Assembly: GCA_028698335.1 (NCBI GenBank)
Contig: JAQVDP010000006.1
Coordinates: forward strand, 124,001 to 188,000
Length of the DNA: 64,000 nt
Direction: 5' to 3'
Source of the DNA: Nevskiales bacterium
GTDB taxonomy: Bacteria > Pseudomonadota > Gammaproteobacteria > Nevskiales > Nevskiaceae
The position numbers were made by a program, and so were the translations under genes. This document shows, piece after piece, positions 25,338 through 33,434 of the stretch (position 1 is the first letter of the stretch; each line of letters starts with the position of its first letter). The notes beneath the pieces are model-generated. The model had not been told where the DNA came from, did not search any database, and worked only from the letters and a program-made list of their open reading frames with translations.

Positions 25338-28315
25338 CGGGACGTGTCCATCGGCGGCAGCATCATGCTGGCGGTGCGTCCCATCGACTCGCGCAGACCG
25401 GTATCCATCGCCGCAAGATACTCGCTGCGGGCGGCGATGCGGTTCTGCAGGAACGGGCGGATCTGGAACAGCATCAGCTTGCCGTCGACGAAGCCGAACT
25501 CGACGTCGGCCGGCGCCGGATTGCCGTCGGCGTCGAGCAGTTGCGGATAGCGCTCCGGCAGCGCGTGCGCCAGCAGCAGCAGCTGGTTGATCTCGGCCGA
25601 ACTCAGCAGATAGTCCGGCGCGCTCGCGCGTTCGGTCGCGACGCCGCCGTCCTCCGGCAGGACGCGCCGGGTGCGGGCACTGGTCGACGACAGCAGGCGG
25701 ACCGCGCCGCTGGTCATCGACACGCGCAGGGTCTCGGCCGCCTGACCCTCGACGCCGCCGCCGACGCCGGGGCTGGTGACGATGGTGATCACGTCGCGCG
25801 CGCCGCTGTCGATGTCGGCGGTGACCATCACGCCCGATTTCTCGCTGGGGACGCTGCGGTGCAGCAGGACCGAGGCGTACACGTGTTCCGGATGGTCCAT
25901 CAGGCTCTGGCGCCAGCCGAAGGCGCGCTCGCTGAACGGCGAGGCCCAGACCTGCTTGATCGCGTCGAGCACGTGTTCGAAGCCGACGACGTTGGGCACC
26001 GTCTTGTTGAGCCCGGCGCCGGTGAATCCCGGCAGATCCTCGATGTTGGTGTCGCTGCGCACGAACACACCATAGCTGCCGTCCTTGCCGAACGTCTGCT
26101 CCATGGACGCCCGCAGTTCCTGGACGAAACCGGGATCGAGGTCGGTCTGCACGATCCAGTCGCGGACCTGGGCCAGGAAGCGCGGCAGCCGTTTCGCGTA
26201 CTCGTCGGGCGCGCGGGTCCTGAGCACGGCGAACTCGGCATAGCGCGCCTTCATCCACTCGAACATCGAAGGCTGTCCGGGCGCCACCGGCCGGTCGAGC
26301 AGGCGGCGGTAGACCCCGAACGGGATCGCCAGACCCGGCGACACCATGCCCGAGAACGCGTGCGACAGCTCGCCGACGCCGGCGGCCTTGGGTCCGACGA
26401 TGCGTCCGGCGTACGCGGCACGCAGCGCGCGTGTCGAGATCAGGGCGGTGTAGTCCAGGTCGAGCTTGTCGGGGTCGACGACGATCGATGCCTGCGGGTT
26501 TTCATTCGGCAGTCCGATCACCCGGCGCCACTGCGGGCCGTCCTCGGCGATCTCGACCACGCCGCCGGGACTCGCGGCAATCGCGATCGTCTCGCCGCGA
26601 TGGCGTGCGAGTTCCGGCATCAGGCTGTGCGCGACGACGACGTTGGGAATCCCGAGGTTGCGTGCGAGCAACTGCACATGCGACAGCGAGTTGCCCTCGT
26701 CGGCGGTGAGGATGCCGGCCACCGGCGGCAGGTCCGCCAGGGTTTCGGGAACCAGCAGGATCGATTGGGCGCTGTCGGCCGTCGGATCGCGCAGATCGTC
26801 CGGCGTGCGCAGCACGCCGCGGGCGATGCCCGGGTTCAGCCGTCGCAGCGCCTCGCCCACCGGCTCGCCGAACAGCGTGTGCGGCGTGTTGCCGAGCCTG
26901 TCGGCGTCGCGCGACAGCTGCTCGAGCACGCTCGAATAGAACAGCATCACGCTGCCGCGCAGACGGTCGGGGATGAACATGTCGGCGAGCGGCTCGATCG
27001 GCCGGAAGGTGTCGATCGCATTGCCGAAGAAGTATTCGAGGCGGCGCGAGGCCCATCCGGGGACACGCTGCAGCACCTGCAGCTGGTCGCGGTAGGTTTC
27101 GAGGTCGACCTCGATCGCCGTCAGCGACTGCAGCGCCAGCGAGACCTCGCCGAGTTCGCGATAGCTCAGCAGGCCCATGCCGTAGAGGGCGCGGGCGGCC
27201 GTTCCGAGCCATTCGAGCAGATGCGCGCGGCTGGTGGCCGCGGTCTGTTCGAGCAGCGTCCGGCTGTCGCCGAAGACGTTGCCCTCCGCGTGCAGGCTCA
27301 GGTCCAGCGCGTCGAGGCGCACGCTCGGCGGCCCCAGTTCCAGGATGTGATTGCGGATCTCGACCAGCACCTCGGCGCCGAGGGTGAACTGACTGGCGGT
27401 GTCGCCGTACTGCTCCAGGTGGCTGGCCAGCTCGCGCAGCTTCTGGCTCATGCCGGGCGACTGCGATTGCACCGCCAGCGCCCGCAGCGCGGTCGGCAGT
27501 GATTTGCGCTGGTAGCTGGCGTCGATCGCCTCGACGAGCCGGGCGTACTCGGTCTGCAGTCCGGCCTTGGCGCGCCCGCCGGCGGCATATTCGCGGACGC
27601 GCTGGGCGTCGGCGGGTTCCGGCGCCAGATGGATCTTCGAGCGCAGCGCCTCGAAGCCGGGATCCTGTTCGGCGATCGTCGTCGCCAGCCCGCGCATCTG
27701 GGTCAGGAGGGTGCTGTCCGCCCCATGCGGCAGCAGGCGCGCGGTCTCGCGCAGCATCAGATGCTGCGTGCGCCACTGCGGGTGGCCCAGCATGTAGCGC
27801 AGGATCGCGTTGGCGCTGTCGCGTTCGTTGTATTCCTGGAAGGCGCCGCGGTAGAAGCGGGCCTTGCGCAGGATCCAGCCGTTGTCGAAGGCGACCAGGA
27901 ATTTTTCGAGCAGCAGTTCGCTGAGCCGGTCCGGGGGGGCGTCCGGGCCGGCCGCGTCGGTCGGTTTCAGGTCAGCCAGTACGTTGGCGACGGGGTAACC
28001 GGCCGCGCGCAGCAGGCGTGTCTGCTCCGACCATTCGCCGTGCTGGACGCCGCCGCCGTGGGGCTCGCAGCCGAACGGCGTCGGATCGAGGACCTGACCG
28101 TCCGCGCAGAACCAGCGCAGGCGCGAGAACGGCCCGCGCGGCAAGTCCTTCATCTGTTCGATCCAGGCCCGGGCCGTTTGCGGCGATGGCGGCGCCAGCG
28201 TCTCCGGCTGCGGGTCGCCCGTCGCGCCCGGCGCCTGCGCGCGGGCCGCCCCGCTCGGGGACAGTGCGGCCGCTGCGGCCAGGACGGCCGCGCTGAGAAT
28301 CAAACGTACAGTCAC
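25334..28315 (-). CDS. Exported PEP-synthase/glucan-dikinase-like protein
   Basis: A 993-residue protein. A signal peptide (residues 1-26, LILSAAVLAAAAAL core, ending AARA) is followed by about 500 mostly helical residues without a recognised domain. Next comes a phosphohistidine swivel domain (TADEGNSLSHVQLLARNLGI, His546) and then a C-terminal ATP-grasp domain of the PEP synthase/PPDK type. The ATP-grasp part shows RSDTNIEDLPGFTGAG from Arg753, SGVMVTADIDSG, and a closing LMLFQIRPF that matches the QxRP motif. The order (swivel, then ATP-grasp, no TIM barrel) is that of plant glucan water dikinases, not of PEP synthase. The start GTG 28315 gives the signal peptide; no clear ribosome site is seen. 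Phosphotransfer from ATP to a periplasmic polymer is my inference. Confidence 0.75.
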   Translation of the reverse strand: MTVRLILSAAVLAAAAALSPSGAARAQAPGATGDPQPETLAPPSPQTARAWIEQMKDLPRGPFSRLRWFCADGQVLDPTPFGCEPHGGGVQHGEWSEQTRLLRAAGYPVANVLADLKPTDAAGPDAPPDRLSELLLEKFLVAFDNGWILRKARFYRGAFQEYNERDSANAILRYMLGHPQWRTQHLMLRETARLLPHGADSTLLTQMRGLATTIAEQDPGFEALRSKIHLAPEPADAQRVREYAAGGRAKAGLQTEYARLVEAIDASYQRKSLPTALRALAVQSQSPGMSQKLRELASHLEQYGDTASQFTLGAEVLVEIRNHILELGPPSVRLDALDLSLHAEGNVFGDSRTLLEQTAATSRAHLLEWLGTAARALYGMGLLSYRELGEVSLALQSLTAIEVDLETYRDQLQVLQRVPGWASRRLEYFFGNAIDTFRPIEPLADMFIPDRLRGSVMLFYSSVLEQLSRDADRLGNTPHTLFGEPVGEALRRLNPGIARGVLRTPDDLRDPTADSAQSILLVPETLADLPPVAGILTADEGNSLSHVQLLARNLGIPNVVVAHSLMPELARHRGETIAIAASPGGVVEIAEDGPQWRRVIGLPNENPQASIVVDPDKLDLDYTALISTRALRAAYAGRIVGPKAAGVGELSHAFSGMVSPGLAIPFGVYRRLLDRPVAPGQPSMFEWMKARYAEFAVLRTRAPDEYAKRLPRFLAQVRDWIVQTDLDPGFVQELRASMEQTFGKDGSYGVFVRSDTNIEDLPGFTGAGLNKTVPNVVGFEHVLDAIKQVWASPFSERAFGWRQSLMDHPEHVYASVLLHRSVPSEKSGVMVTADIDSGARDVITIVTSPGVGGGVEGQAAETLRVSMTSGAVRLLSSTSARTRRVLPEDGGVATERASAPDYLLSSAEINQLLLLAHALPERYPQLLDADGNPAPADVEFGFVDGKLMLFQIRPFLQNRIAARSEYLAAMDTGLRESMGRTASMMLPPMDTSR

Positions 28316-28383
28316 AGAAGGTTCGAACAAATGGCGCTTTGTCGACCATGCTATGCCAGATGCCGGCTCAACGGAGTGTCGTA

Positions 28384-28406
28384 GACTTGTACGATTGATC
28401 CAAGTC
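28384..28406. promoter_or_regulatory. Inverted repeat GACTTG-N11-CAAGTC in the divergent promoter region
   Basis: Perfect six-base arms separated by 11 bases lie about 69 nt upstream of the exported dikinase-like gene and 132 nt upstream of the SMUG1 gene. The geometry fits a dimeric regulator's operator. I recognise no specific family, and no regulator gene is adjacent. The rest of 28316-28538 shows nothing clear. Confidence 0.4.
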
Positions 28407-28538
28407 AGCAAGCGTCCGGAACGGTTCACCGCCTCCGGGCCCCATGTCCGGAATCCGACACCCAATGAAACAGGCATTCTCCGATCACGGCGTGCCGGCG
28501 CACGTCCGCCGGCGGGTTTCCGCCATCGGTGGGCGCGC

Positions 28539-29258
28539 ATGAGCCGCCAGCGTGGCGGCGGGATCGAGGCGGCGACCCTCGCATTGCGCGAGGCGGTCGA
28601 CGCGCTGAAGTTCGCTGCGCCGGTCACCCACGTCTACAACCCGCTCGACTATGCCTGGGCGGGTCAGCGCGAATACCTGCGCCGTTTCGGCGCCGCGACC
28701 GGACGTGTGGTGATGCTGGGCATGAATCCCGGACCGTTCGGCATGGTGCAGACCGGCGTGCCCTTCGGGGAGGTCGGCATGGTGCGCGACTGGATGGGTA
28801 TCGAGGTGCCGATCGGCAAGCCTGCCGTGGAAAACCCGAAGCGTCCGGTCCTGGGTTTCGCGTGCACGCGCGGTGAGGTCAGCGGTCAGCGGCTGTGGGG
28901 CTGGGCGCGTGATCGCTACGGCAGCGCCGATGCGTTCTTCGAGCGCTTCTTCGTGCTCAATTACTGCCCGCTGGTGTTCATGGAAGCCGGCGGACGCAAC
29001 CGCACGCCGGACAAGCTGCCGGCCGATGAACGTGCGCAGCTCTATGCCGCCTGCGATCAGGGCCTGCTGGCGGCGGTCGACGCGCTGCAGCCGTCGGCGA
29101 TGATCGGCATCGGCCGCTTCGCCTACGACTGCATTCGCCGGGTCGTCGGCGAAGCGCGTTTTCCGGTGCTCAATGCGCCGCACCCGAGTCCGGCGAGTCC
29201 GGTCGCCAATCGCGGCTGGGCCCCGTTGATGGACGCGGTCGTCGCGCAGTTGCCCTAG
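28539..29258 (+). CDS. SMUG1-type uracil-DNA glycosylase
   Basis: A 239-residue single-strand-selective monofunctional uracil-DNA glycosylase, which removes uracil and oxidised uracils from DNA. The diagnostic motif is MLGMNPGPFGMVQTGVPFGE, with the catalytic GMNPGPFGM loop. The minor-groove intercalation loop HPSPASPVANRGW appears near the C-terminus. Asn and His residues in these two loops are the family's key residues. ATG 28539 is chosen because homology begins shortly after it; the frame is open further upstream to 28353, but that part is low-complexity. SMUG1 is common in animals and sporadic in bacteria. It is divergent from the exported dikinase operon, with no obvious functional tie. 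Confidence 0.92.
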   Translation: MSRQRGGGIEAATLALREAVDALKFAAPVTHVYNPLDYAWAGQREYLRRFGAATGRVVMLGMNPGPFGMVQTGVPFGEVGMVRDWMGIEVPIGKPAVENPKRPVLGFACTRGEVSGQRLWGWARDRYGSADAFFERFFVLNYCPLVFMEAGGRNRTPDKLPADERAQLYAACDQGLLAAVDALQPSAMIGIGRFAYDCIRRVVGEARFPVLNAPHPSPASPVANRGWAPLMDAVVAQLP

Positions 29259-29302
29259 GCGCCGCCGTTGGCGCGGTGCCGACCCAACCGACGGAGTGGA
29301 TG

Positions 29303-30295
29303 ATGCATACGAATGAATCTTCTGAGACCCGGACGATGCGCGCCGCCGCGGTGCAGCTCGAGGCCGAGGTCGGCGATGTCGCCACCAACCTCGAACGGAT
29401 CGAGCGGCTGGTGGACGAGGCCGCGGCCGGAGGCGCGCGTCTGATCGCGGTGCCGGAGTTCTGCACCTCGCGCCTGCCGTTCGATGCGCGGGCGCATCAG
29501 GCGGTGCTGCCGCCGGACAACGTGGCGCTGGATCTGTTCCAGCGCCTGGCGGCGCGGCACCACTGCTGGCTCGGCGGGTCGATGCTGGTCGCCGAGGGCG
29601 GCGAGATCTACAACCGCTACCATTTCGTCGGCCCTGGCGGACAGGTCTTTTGTCACGACAAGGACCTGCCGACGATGTGGGAGAACGCGTTCTATCGCGG
29701 TGGCCACGACGATGGCGTCTTCGACACCGAGCTGGGCGGGGTCGGTGCGGCGGTCTGCTGGGAGCTGATCCGGACGCAGACCGTGCGGCGCATGCTCGGT
29801 CGCGTCGATGTCGCGATCACCGGCACCCACTGGTGGACCCTGCCGAGCAACTGGGGCGCGGCGGTCGGCCGCGGCCTCGCCGCGCTGGCGCAGTACAACC
29901 GGTACATGGCCGAGAACGCGCCCAGCGAGTTCGCGCGCCGTCTCGGTGCGCCGGTGCTGCAGGCCTCGCATTGCGGGCGCTTCCGGACCGGATTCATGTT
30001 GGTCCCGGGCATGCCGCTGAGCGCGCCGTACGACACCGAGTTCGTCGGCTGCACCCAGATCGTCGATGCGCAGGGGCATGTGCTCGCTCAGCGCCAGGCG
30101 CAGGAAGGTCCGGGCGTGGTCAGCGCCGACATCGGGATCGGGCGGCGGGCGCCACTGCAGGCGCTGGAGTCGCGGTTCTGGATTCCCGAGCTGCCGCTGT
30201 TCCTGCACGCGTACTGGCACCAGCAGAATGCCTGCGGCAAGGCCTACTACCGGCGTCATGGCCGCGCCGCCGGCCTCGCCGCGGTGGGCGCCTAG
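29303..30295 (+). CDS. Nitrilase-superfamily carbon-nitrogen hydrolase
   Basis: A 330-residue cytoplasmic amidase/nitrilase-family enzyme with the full catalytic triad: Glu52 (VPEFC), Lys120 (HDKDLPTMWEN) and Cys152 (GAAVCWELIR). It would hydrolyse a C-N bond in an amide, nitrile or carbamoyl compound. Two ATGs lie in a row (29300 and 29303); GGAG at 29293-29296 is better spaced for 29303. The GTHWWTLPSNWG segment is not diagnostic of a subfamily I know. It lies 44 nt after the SMUG1 gene and 131 nt before the AEC transporter gene. The substrate is unknown. Confidence 0.85.
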   Translation: MHTNESSETRTMRAAAVQLEAEVGDVATNLERIERLVDEAAAGGARLIAVPEFCTSRLPFDARAHQAVLPPDNVALDLFQRLAARHHCWLGGSMLVAEGGEIYNRYHFVGPGGQVFCHDKDLPTMWENAFYRGGHDDGVFDTELGGVGAAVCWELIRTQTVRRMLGRVDVAITGTHWWTLPSNWGAAVGRGLAALAQYNRYMAENAPSEFARRLGAPVLQASHCGRFRTGFMLVPGMPLSAPYDTEFVGCTQIVDAQGHVLAQRQAQEGPGVVSADIGIGRRAPLQALESRFWIPELPLFLHAYWHQQNACGKAYYRRHGRAAGLAAVGA

Positions 30296-30426
30296 GCGCG
30301 CGGCGGGATCGCTACGACCATCGGCGGATGGCGTCCGCCGGTGCGTCGGCGTTCAATGTGGGGCTTGTCCATCGGCGGCCGAGCCTTTCTAATGGCGCCC
30401 GTTTTCGCATCCCCCGTGTATCTGTC

Positions 30427-31326
30427 GTGACGCCTCTGATCCTGTTGATGGTCTGCCTTGCGCTCGGCGTGCTGGTCGCGCGTTACGCGCACCCGCCGCT
30501 GGGACTGGCGCAGGGCCTGAACTGGTGGGTCATCAACATCGCCCTGCCGGCGCTGGTGCTGGAGCTGATCCCGCGCCTGCACTTCGAGTGGCAGTTCTGG
30601 TTCCTCGTGATCTCGCAGTACGGGGTGATGATCGGCGCGGCGGCCCTGTTCCACCCGTTGGGCCGGCGCCTGGGATGGAGCCGCGGCCGCATCGGTGCGG
30701 TGATCCTGGTCTGCGGGCTCGGCAACACTTCGTTCATGGGTTATCCGCTGTTAGAGGCCCTGCGCGGACGCGAGGGGCTCGCGGTCGGTGTGATCGCCGA
30801 CCAGCTCGGATGCTTCATCGCGCTGGCGGTCGGCGGCGTGATCGTCTCGGCGATCTATTCGGGTGCGCAGCCGCATCCGCGCGACGTTGCCAGGCGGGTG
30901 CTGCTGTTCCCGGCGTTCCTGGCGCTGGTGACGGGGATCGTCGTCGGCCAGCTCGGCGGCTGGCCGGACCAGGCTGACGCGATCCTCAAGCGCATCGGCG
31001 AGACGCTGACGCCGTTGGCGCTGTTCTCGGTGGGGTTGCGGTTCAAGCTGCACTTCGGTGACGGGCAGCTGCTGCCGGTTGCGCTGGGACTGTCGTGGAA
31101 GCTACTGCTGGCGCCGCTGCTGACGCTGATGCTCGGCTGGGCCACCGGCGTCGGCGGGCTGACGTTGACGATCGGCGTGATGCAGACGGCAATGGCGCCG
31201 ATGATCTCGGCTGCGATCCTGGCCGACCAGCACAATCTCGAGCCGCCGCTGGCCAACACCATTCTCGGTGCCGGCATCCTGCTGTCGCTGGTGACCGTGC
31301 CGCTGTGGAATATCGCGCTCGGCTAG
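30427..31326 (+). CDS. AEC (auxin efflux carrier) family transporter
   Basis: A 299-residue integral membrane protein of the AEC/bile-acid-transporter-related superfamily, the usual length for the family. Ten hydrophobic segments are visible, with the conserved features NIALPALVLELI in the second helix, GLGNTSFMGYPLLEALRG in the first repeat and MQTAMAPMISAAILADQHN in the second repeat. Bacterial members export malonate, malate or other small acids; the cargo here is unknown. GTG 30427 is the start that leaves the first helix intact. The 131 nt before it contain no gene I can see. Confidence 0.88.
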   Translation: MTPLILLMVCLALGVLVARYAHPPLGLAQGLNWWVINIALPALVLELIPRLHFEWQFWFLVISQYGVMIGAAALFHPLGRRLGWSRGRIGAVILVCGLGNTSFMGYPLLEALRGREGLAVGVIADQLGCFIALAVGGVIVSAIYSGAQPHPRDVARRVLLFPAFLALVTGIVVGQLGGWPDQADAILKRIGETLTPLALFSVGLRFKLHFGDGQLLPVALGLSWKLLLAPLLTLMLGWATGVGGLTLTIGVMQTAMAPMISAAILADQHNLEPPLANTILGAGILLSLVTVPLWNIALG

Positions 31327-31348
31327 CGGTTCGCGCGGCGCGGACCGG

Positions 31349-31981
31349 TTATCGGGACATGCGCCGCGTGGCGGCCTGAGCGGCCAGCCGGCCGATGGCC
31401 GCCCAGTCCGCGGCCGCGATCAGGCGGCGCGGGGCGACCCATGATCCGCCGACGCAGAGGACGTTGGGCTCGGCCAGATACGCGGCGCAGTTGGCGGCAT
31501 CGACCCCGCCGGTGGGGCAGAACGCGAGCGCCGGCAAGACCGGAGCGACCGCGCGCAGCCAGGCGATGCCGCCGGCGACGTCGGCCGGAAACAGCTTGAG
31601 CAGGTCGCAGCCCAGCGCCCGTGCCTGCATCGCTTCGCTGGGGGTCATGACGCCGGGCAGCAGCGGGATGTCGAACGACCGCGCCGCGTGGATCAGCCTC
31701 GGATCCAGGCCCGGCGACACCGCGAAGCGCGCGCCGGCCACGCGCGCGGCCTGGAGCTGGCGCGGATCCAGTACCGTGCCGACGCCGACCGTGACGCCGG
31801 GCAGGGCTTCGGCGATCAGCGCCAGTGCCTCCAGCGCCGCCGGCGTGCGCAGCGTCAGTTCGAGGACGTCGAGACCGGCGTCGAGCAGGGTCCGTGCCAG
31901 CGGCAGCGCGTGTTCCGCGCGGTCGAGGGTCACCACCGGGATCACCGCGGCGCGTTGCAGGATCTGGTGGAACTCATCCAT
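31349..31981 (-). CDS. eda: KDPG/KHG aldolase
   Basis: A 210-residue class I aldolase that splits 2-keto-3-deoxy-6-phosphogluconate into pyruvate and glyceraldehyde-3-phosphate. The Schiff-base lysine is Lys129 in CDLLKLFPA. The catalytic Glu is Glu41 in LELTLRTP, and the phosphate-binding loop is FCPTGGV. The start ATG 31981 overlaps the end of the upstream reductase gene by eight bases. It is the last step of the glucuronate route encoded around it and the last gene of the uxaC-uxuB-eda operon. Confidence 0.95.
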   Translation of the reverse strand: MDEFHQILQRAAVIPVVTLDRAEHALPLARTLLDAGLDVLELTLRTPAALEALALIAEALPGVTVGVGTVLDPRQLQAARVAGARFAVSPGLDPRLIHAARSFDIPLLPGVMTPSEAMQARALGCDLLKLFPADVAGGIAWLRAVAPVLPALAFCPTGGVDAANCAAYLAEPNVLCVGGSWVAPRRLIAAADWAAIGRLAAQAATRRMSR

Positions 31982-33434
31982 GCAGGCGCTCCGTCGCGGC
32001 GACGATGCCGTCGCGCTCGAATGCGGCGAGCCATGCGTCGACGGCCGTCGCGGCGCGCGGGTGGCGTTCGAACAGATCCCCGAACAGCGGGCGCAGCGCC
32101 GTCGACCACGCGGTGGCGCGCAGCGGCTGGCCGGAGCCGGCCAGCGCCGCGGTGCTGGGGTCGTCGACGGCATAGGCCTTGCCGTGTTCGTCGATGCCCT
32201 GGCTGTAGCGCAGCCATGCGGCGATGCCCAGACAGGCGCACTCGATGCAGCCGTTGTGTTCGAGATTCCAGCGCAGGACGGGGAGCAGGCGCTGCGTGAG
32301 CTTCTGCGAACTGTCGACGGCGATCTGCGCGGTGCGATGCGGCAGCGCGCGGTTGGCGAAGCGCATCAGCAGCTGTTCCATGTAGCGTTCGTACGGGTAG
32401 CCCGGCGGCAGCTGCAGGGTCGGCCGCGCCTCCGTGTGCATGTACCGGGTCACCATGCGCCACAGCGAATCGACGGTCACGGCGTCGGCGATCGTGTCGA
32501 TCCCGGCGACGACGCCGATCCACGCGAGCATCGAATGGCTCGCGTTGAGCAGGCGCAGTTTCATCTCCTCGAACGGGCGCACGTCATTGACGAACTCGGC
32601 GCCGACCTTGTCCCAGGGCGGGACCGGTCCGGCGAAATGGTGCTCGATCACCCATTGCCGGAACGGCTCGGCGAACACGGCGGCGGCGTCGGTCATGCCC
32701 AGCGTCCGGGCCAGCTGCTCGAGCTGTTCGGTGCGGGCGGCGGGGACGATGCGGTCGACCATCGTGCACGGGAACGCGCAGGTGCTCTGGATCCAGTCCG
32801 CCAGGCGGGGGTTGCGGGTCTGGCACAGCTCGAGCAGCGCGTGCTTGAGCTTGCGGCCGTTGCCGGAGAGGTTGTCGCAGGAGATCAGCGTCAATCCGGG
32901 CAGATCACTGCCGCGGCGCCGTTCGAGCGCGTGCGCGAGGAAACCCAGCGCCGTGACCGGAGGCCACTGGCCGCCGAGATCGGCGCCGACGTCGGTGCGC
33001 GTCCGGTCGAGCCGTTCGCCGGACGGATCGAGGCCGTAGCCCTTCTCGGTGATCGTCAGCGTCACCACCCGCACCGACGGATCCGCCAGCGCGTCGATCA
33101 CCGCCTGCGGCTGATCGCGTGCGGCCAGCACCTTGGCGACGGCGCCGATCAGGCGGCGCTGCGCGGTGGTGTCGCCGCAGAGATTGACCGTGTACAGATC
33201 GTCCTGAGGCTCCAGCGCGTCGCGGACGGCGGTGCCGCGCAGGCTGACGCCGATGATGCGCCAGTCGCCGCCGTAGCGGCCCAGCACATCGTCGGTGTAG
33301 ACCGCCTGATGGGCGCGGTGGAACGCGCCGATCCCCAGATGCACGATGCCCGGCGCCCATGCGGCGCGGTCGTAGCCGGGCTGCGCAACGCTTTCCGGCA
33401 GATGGTGACGGGTGCCTTCGTTGAGCTGTGTCAC
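31974..33434 (-). CDS. uxuB: Fructuronate reductase (mannitol dehydrogenase family)
   Basis: A 486-residue NAD-dependent long-chain polyol dehydrogenase. The N-terminal Rossmann segment reads IVHLGIGAFHRAHQAVYTDD. The catalytic region includes LTLISCDNLSGNGRKLKHAL and the conserved Lys-bearing KLRLLNASHSMLAWIG. In this operon it should reduce D-fructuronate to D-mannonate; family members acting on mannitol or tagaturonate look similar, so the substrate comes from context. The start GTG 33434 overlaps the uxaC stop (GTGA). Its end overlaps eda by eight bases, so the operon is translationally coupled throughout. Confidence 0.9.
   Translation of the reverse strand: MTQLNEGTRHHLPESVAQPGYDRAAWAPGIVHLGIGAFHRAHQAVYTDDVLGRYGGDWRIIGVSLRGTAVRDALEPQDDLYTVNLCGDTTAQRRLIGAVAKVLAARDQPQAVIDALADPSVRVVTLTITEKGYGLDPSGERLDRTRTDVGADLGGQWPPVTALGFLAHALERRRGSDLPGLTLISCDNLSGNGRKLKHALLELCQTRNPRLADWIQSTCAFPCTMVDRIVPAARTEQLEQLARTLGMTDAAAVFAEPFRQWVIEHHFAGPVPPWDKVGAEFVNDVRPFEEMKLRLLNASHSMLAWIGVVAGIDTIADAVTVDSLWRMVTRYMHTEARPTLQLPPGYPYERYMEQLLMRFANRALPHRTAQIAVDSSQKLTQRLLPVLRWNLEHNGCIECACLGIAAWLRYSQGIDEHGKAYAVDDPSTAALAGSGQPLRATAWSTALRPLFGDLFERHPRAATAVDAWLAAFERDGIVAATERLHG

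Noticed and set aside
24000-26258. Single long leftward protein fusing the hydrolase to upstream sequence
   Set aside because: The upper part is an out-of-frame reading of the dikinase gene; a proper start with a signal peptide exists at 25337.
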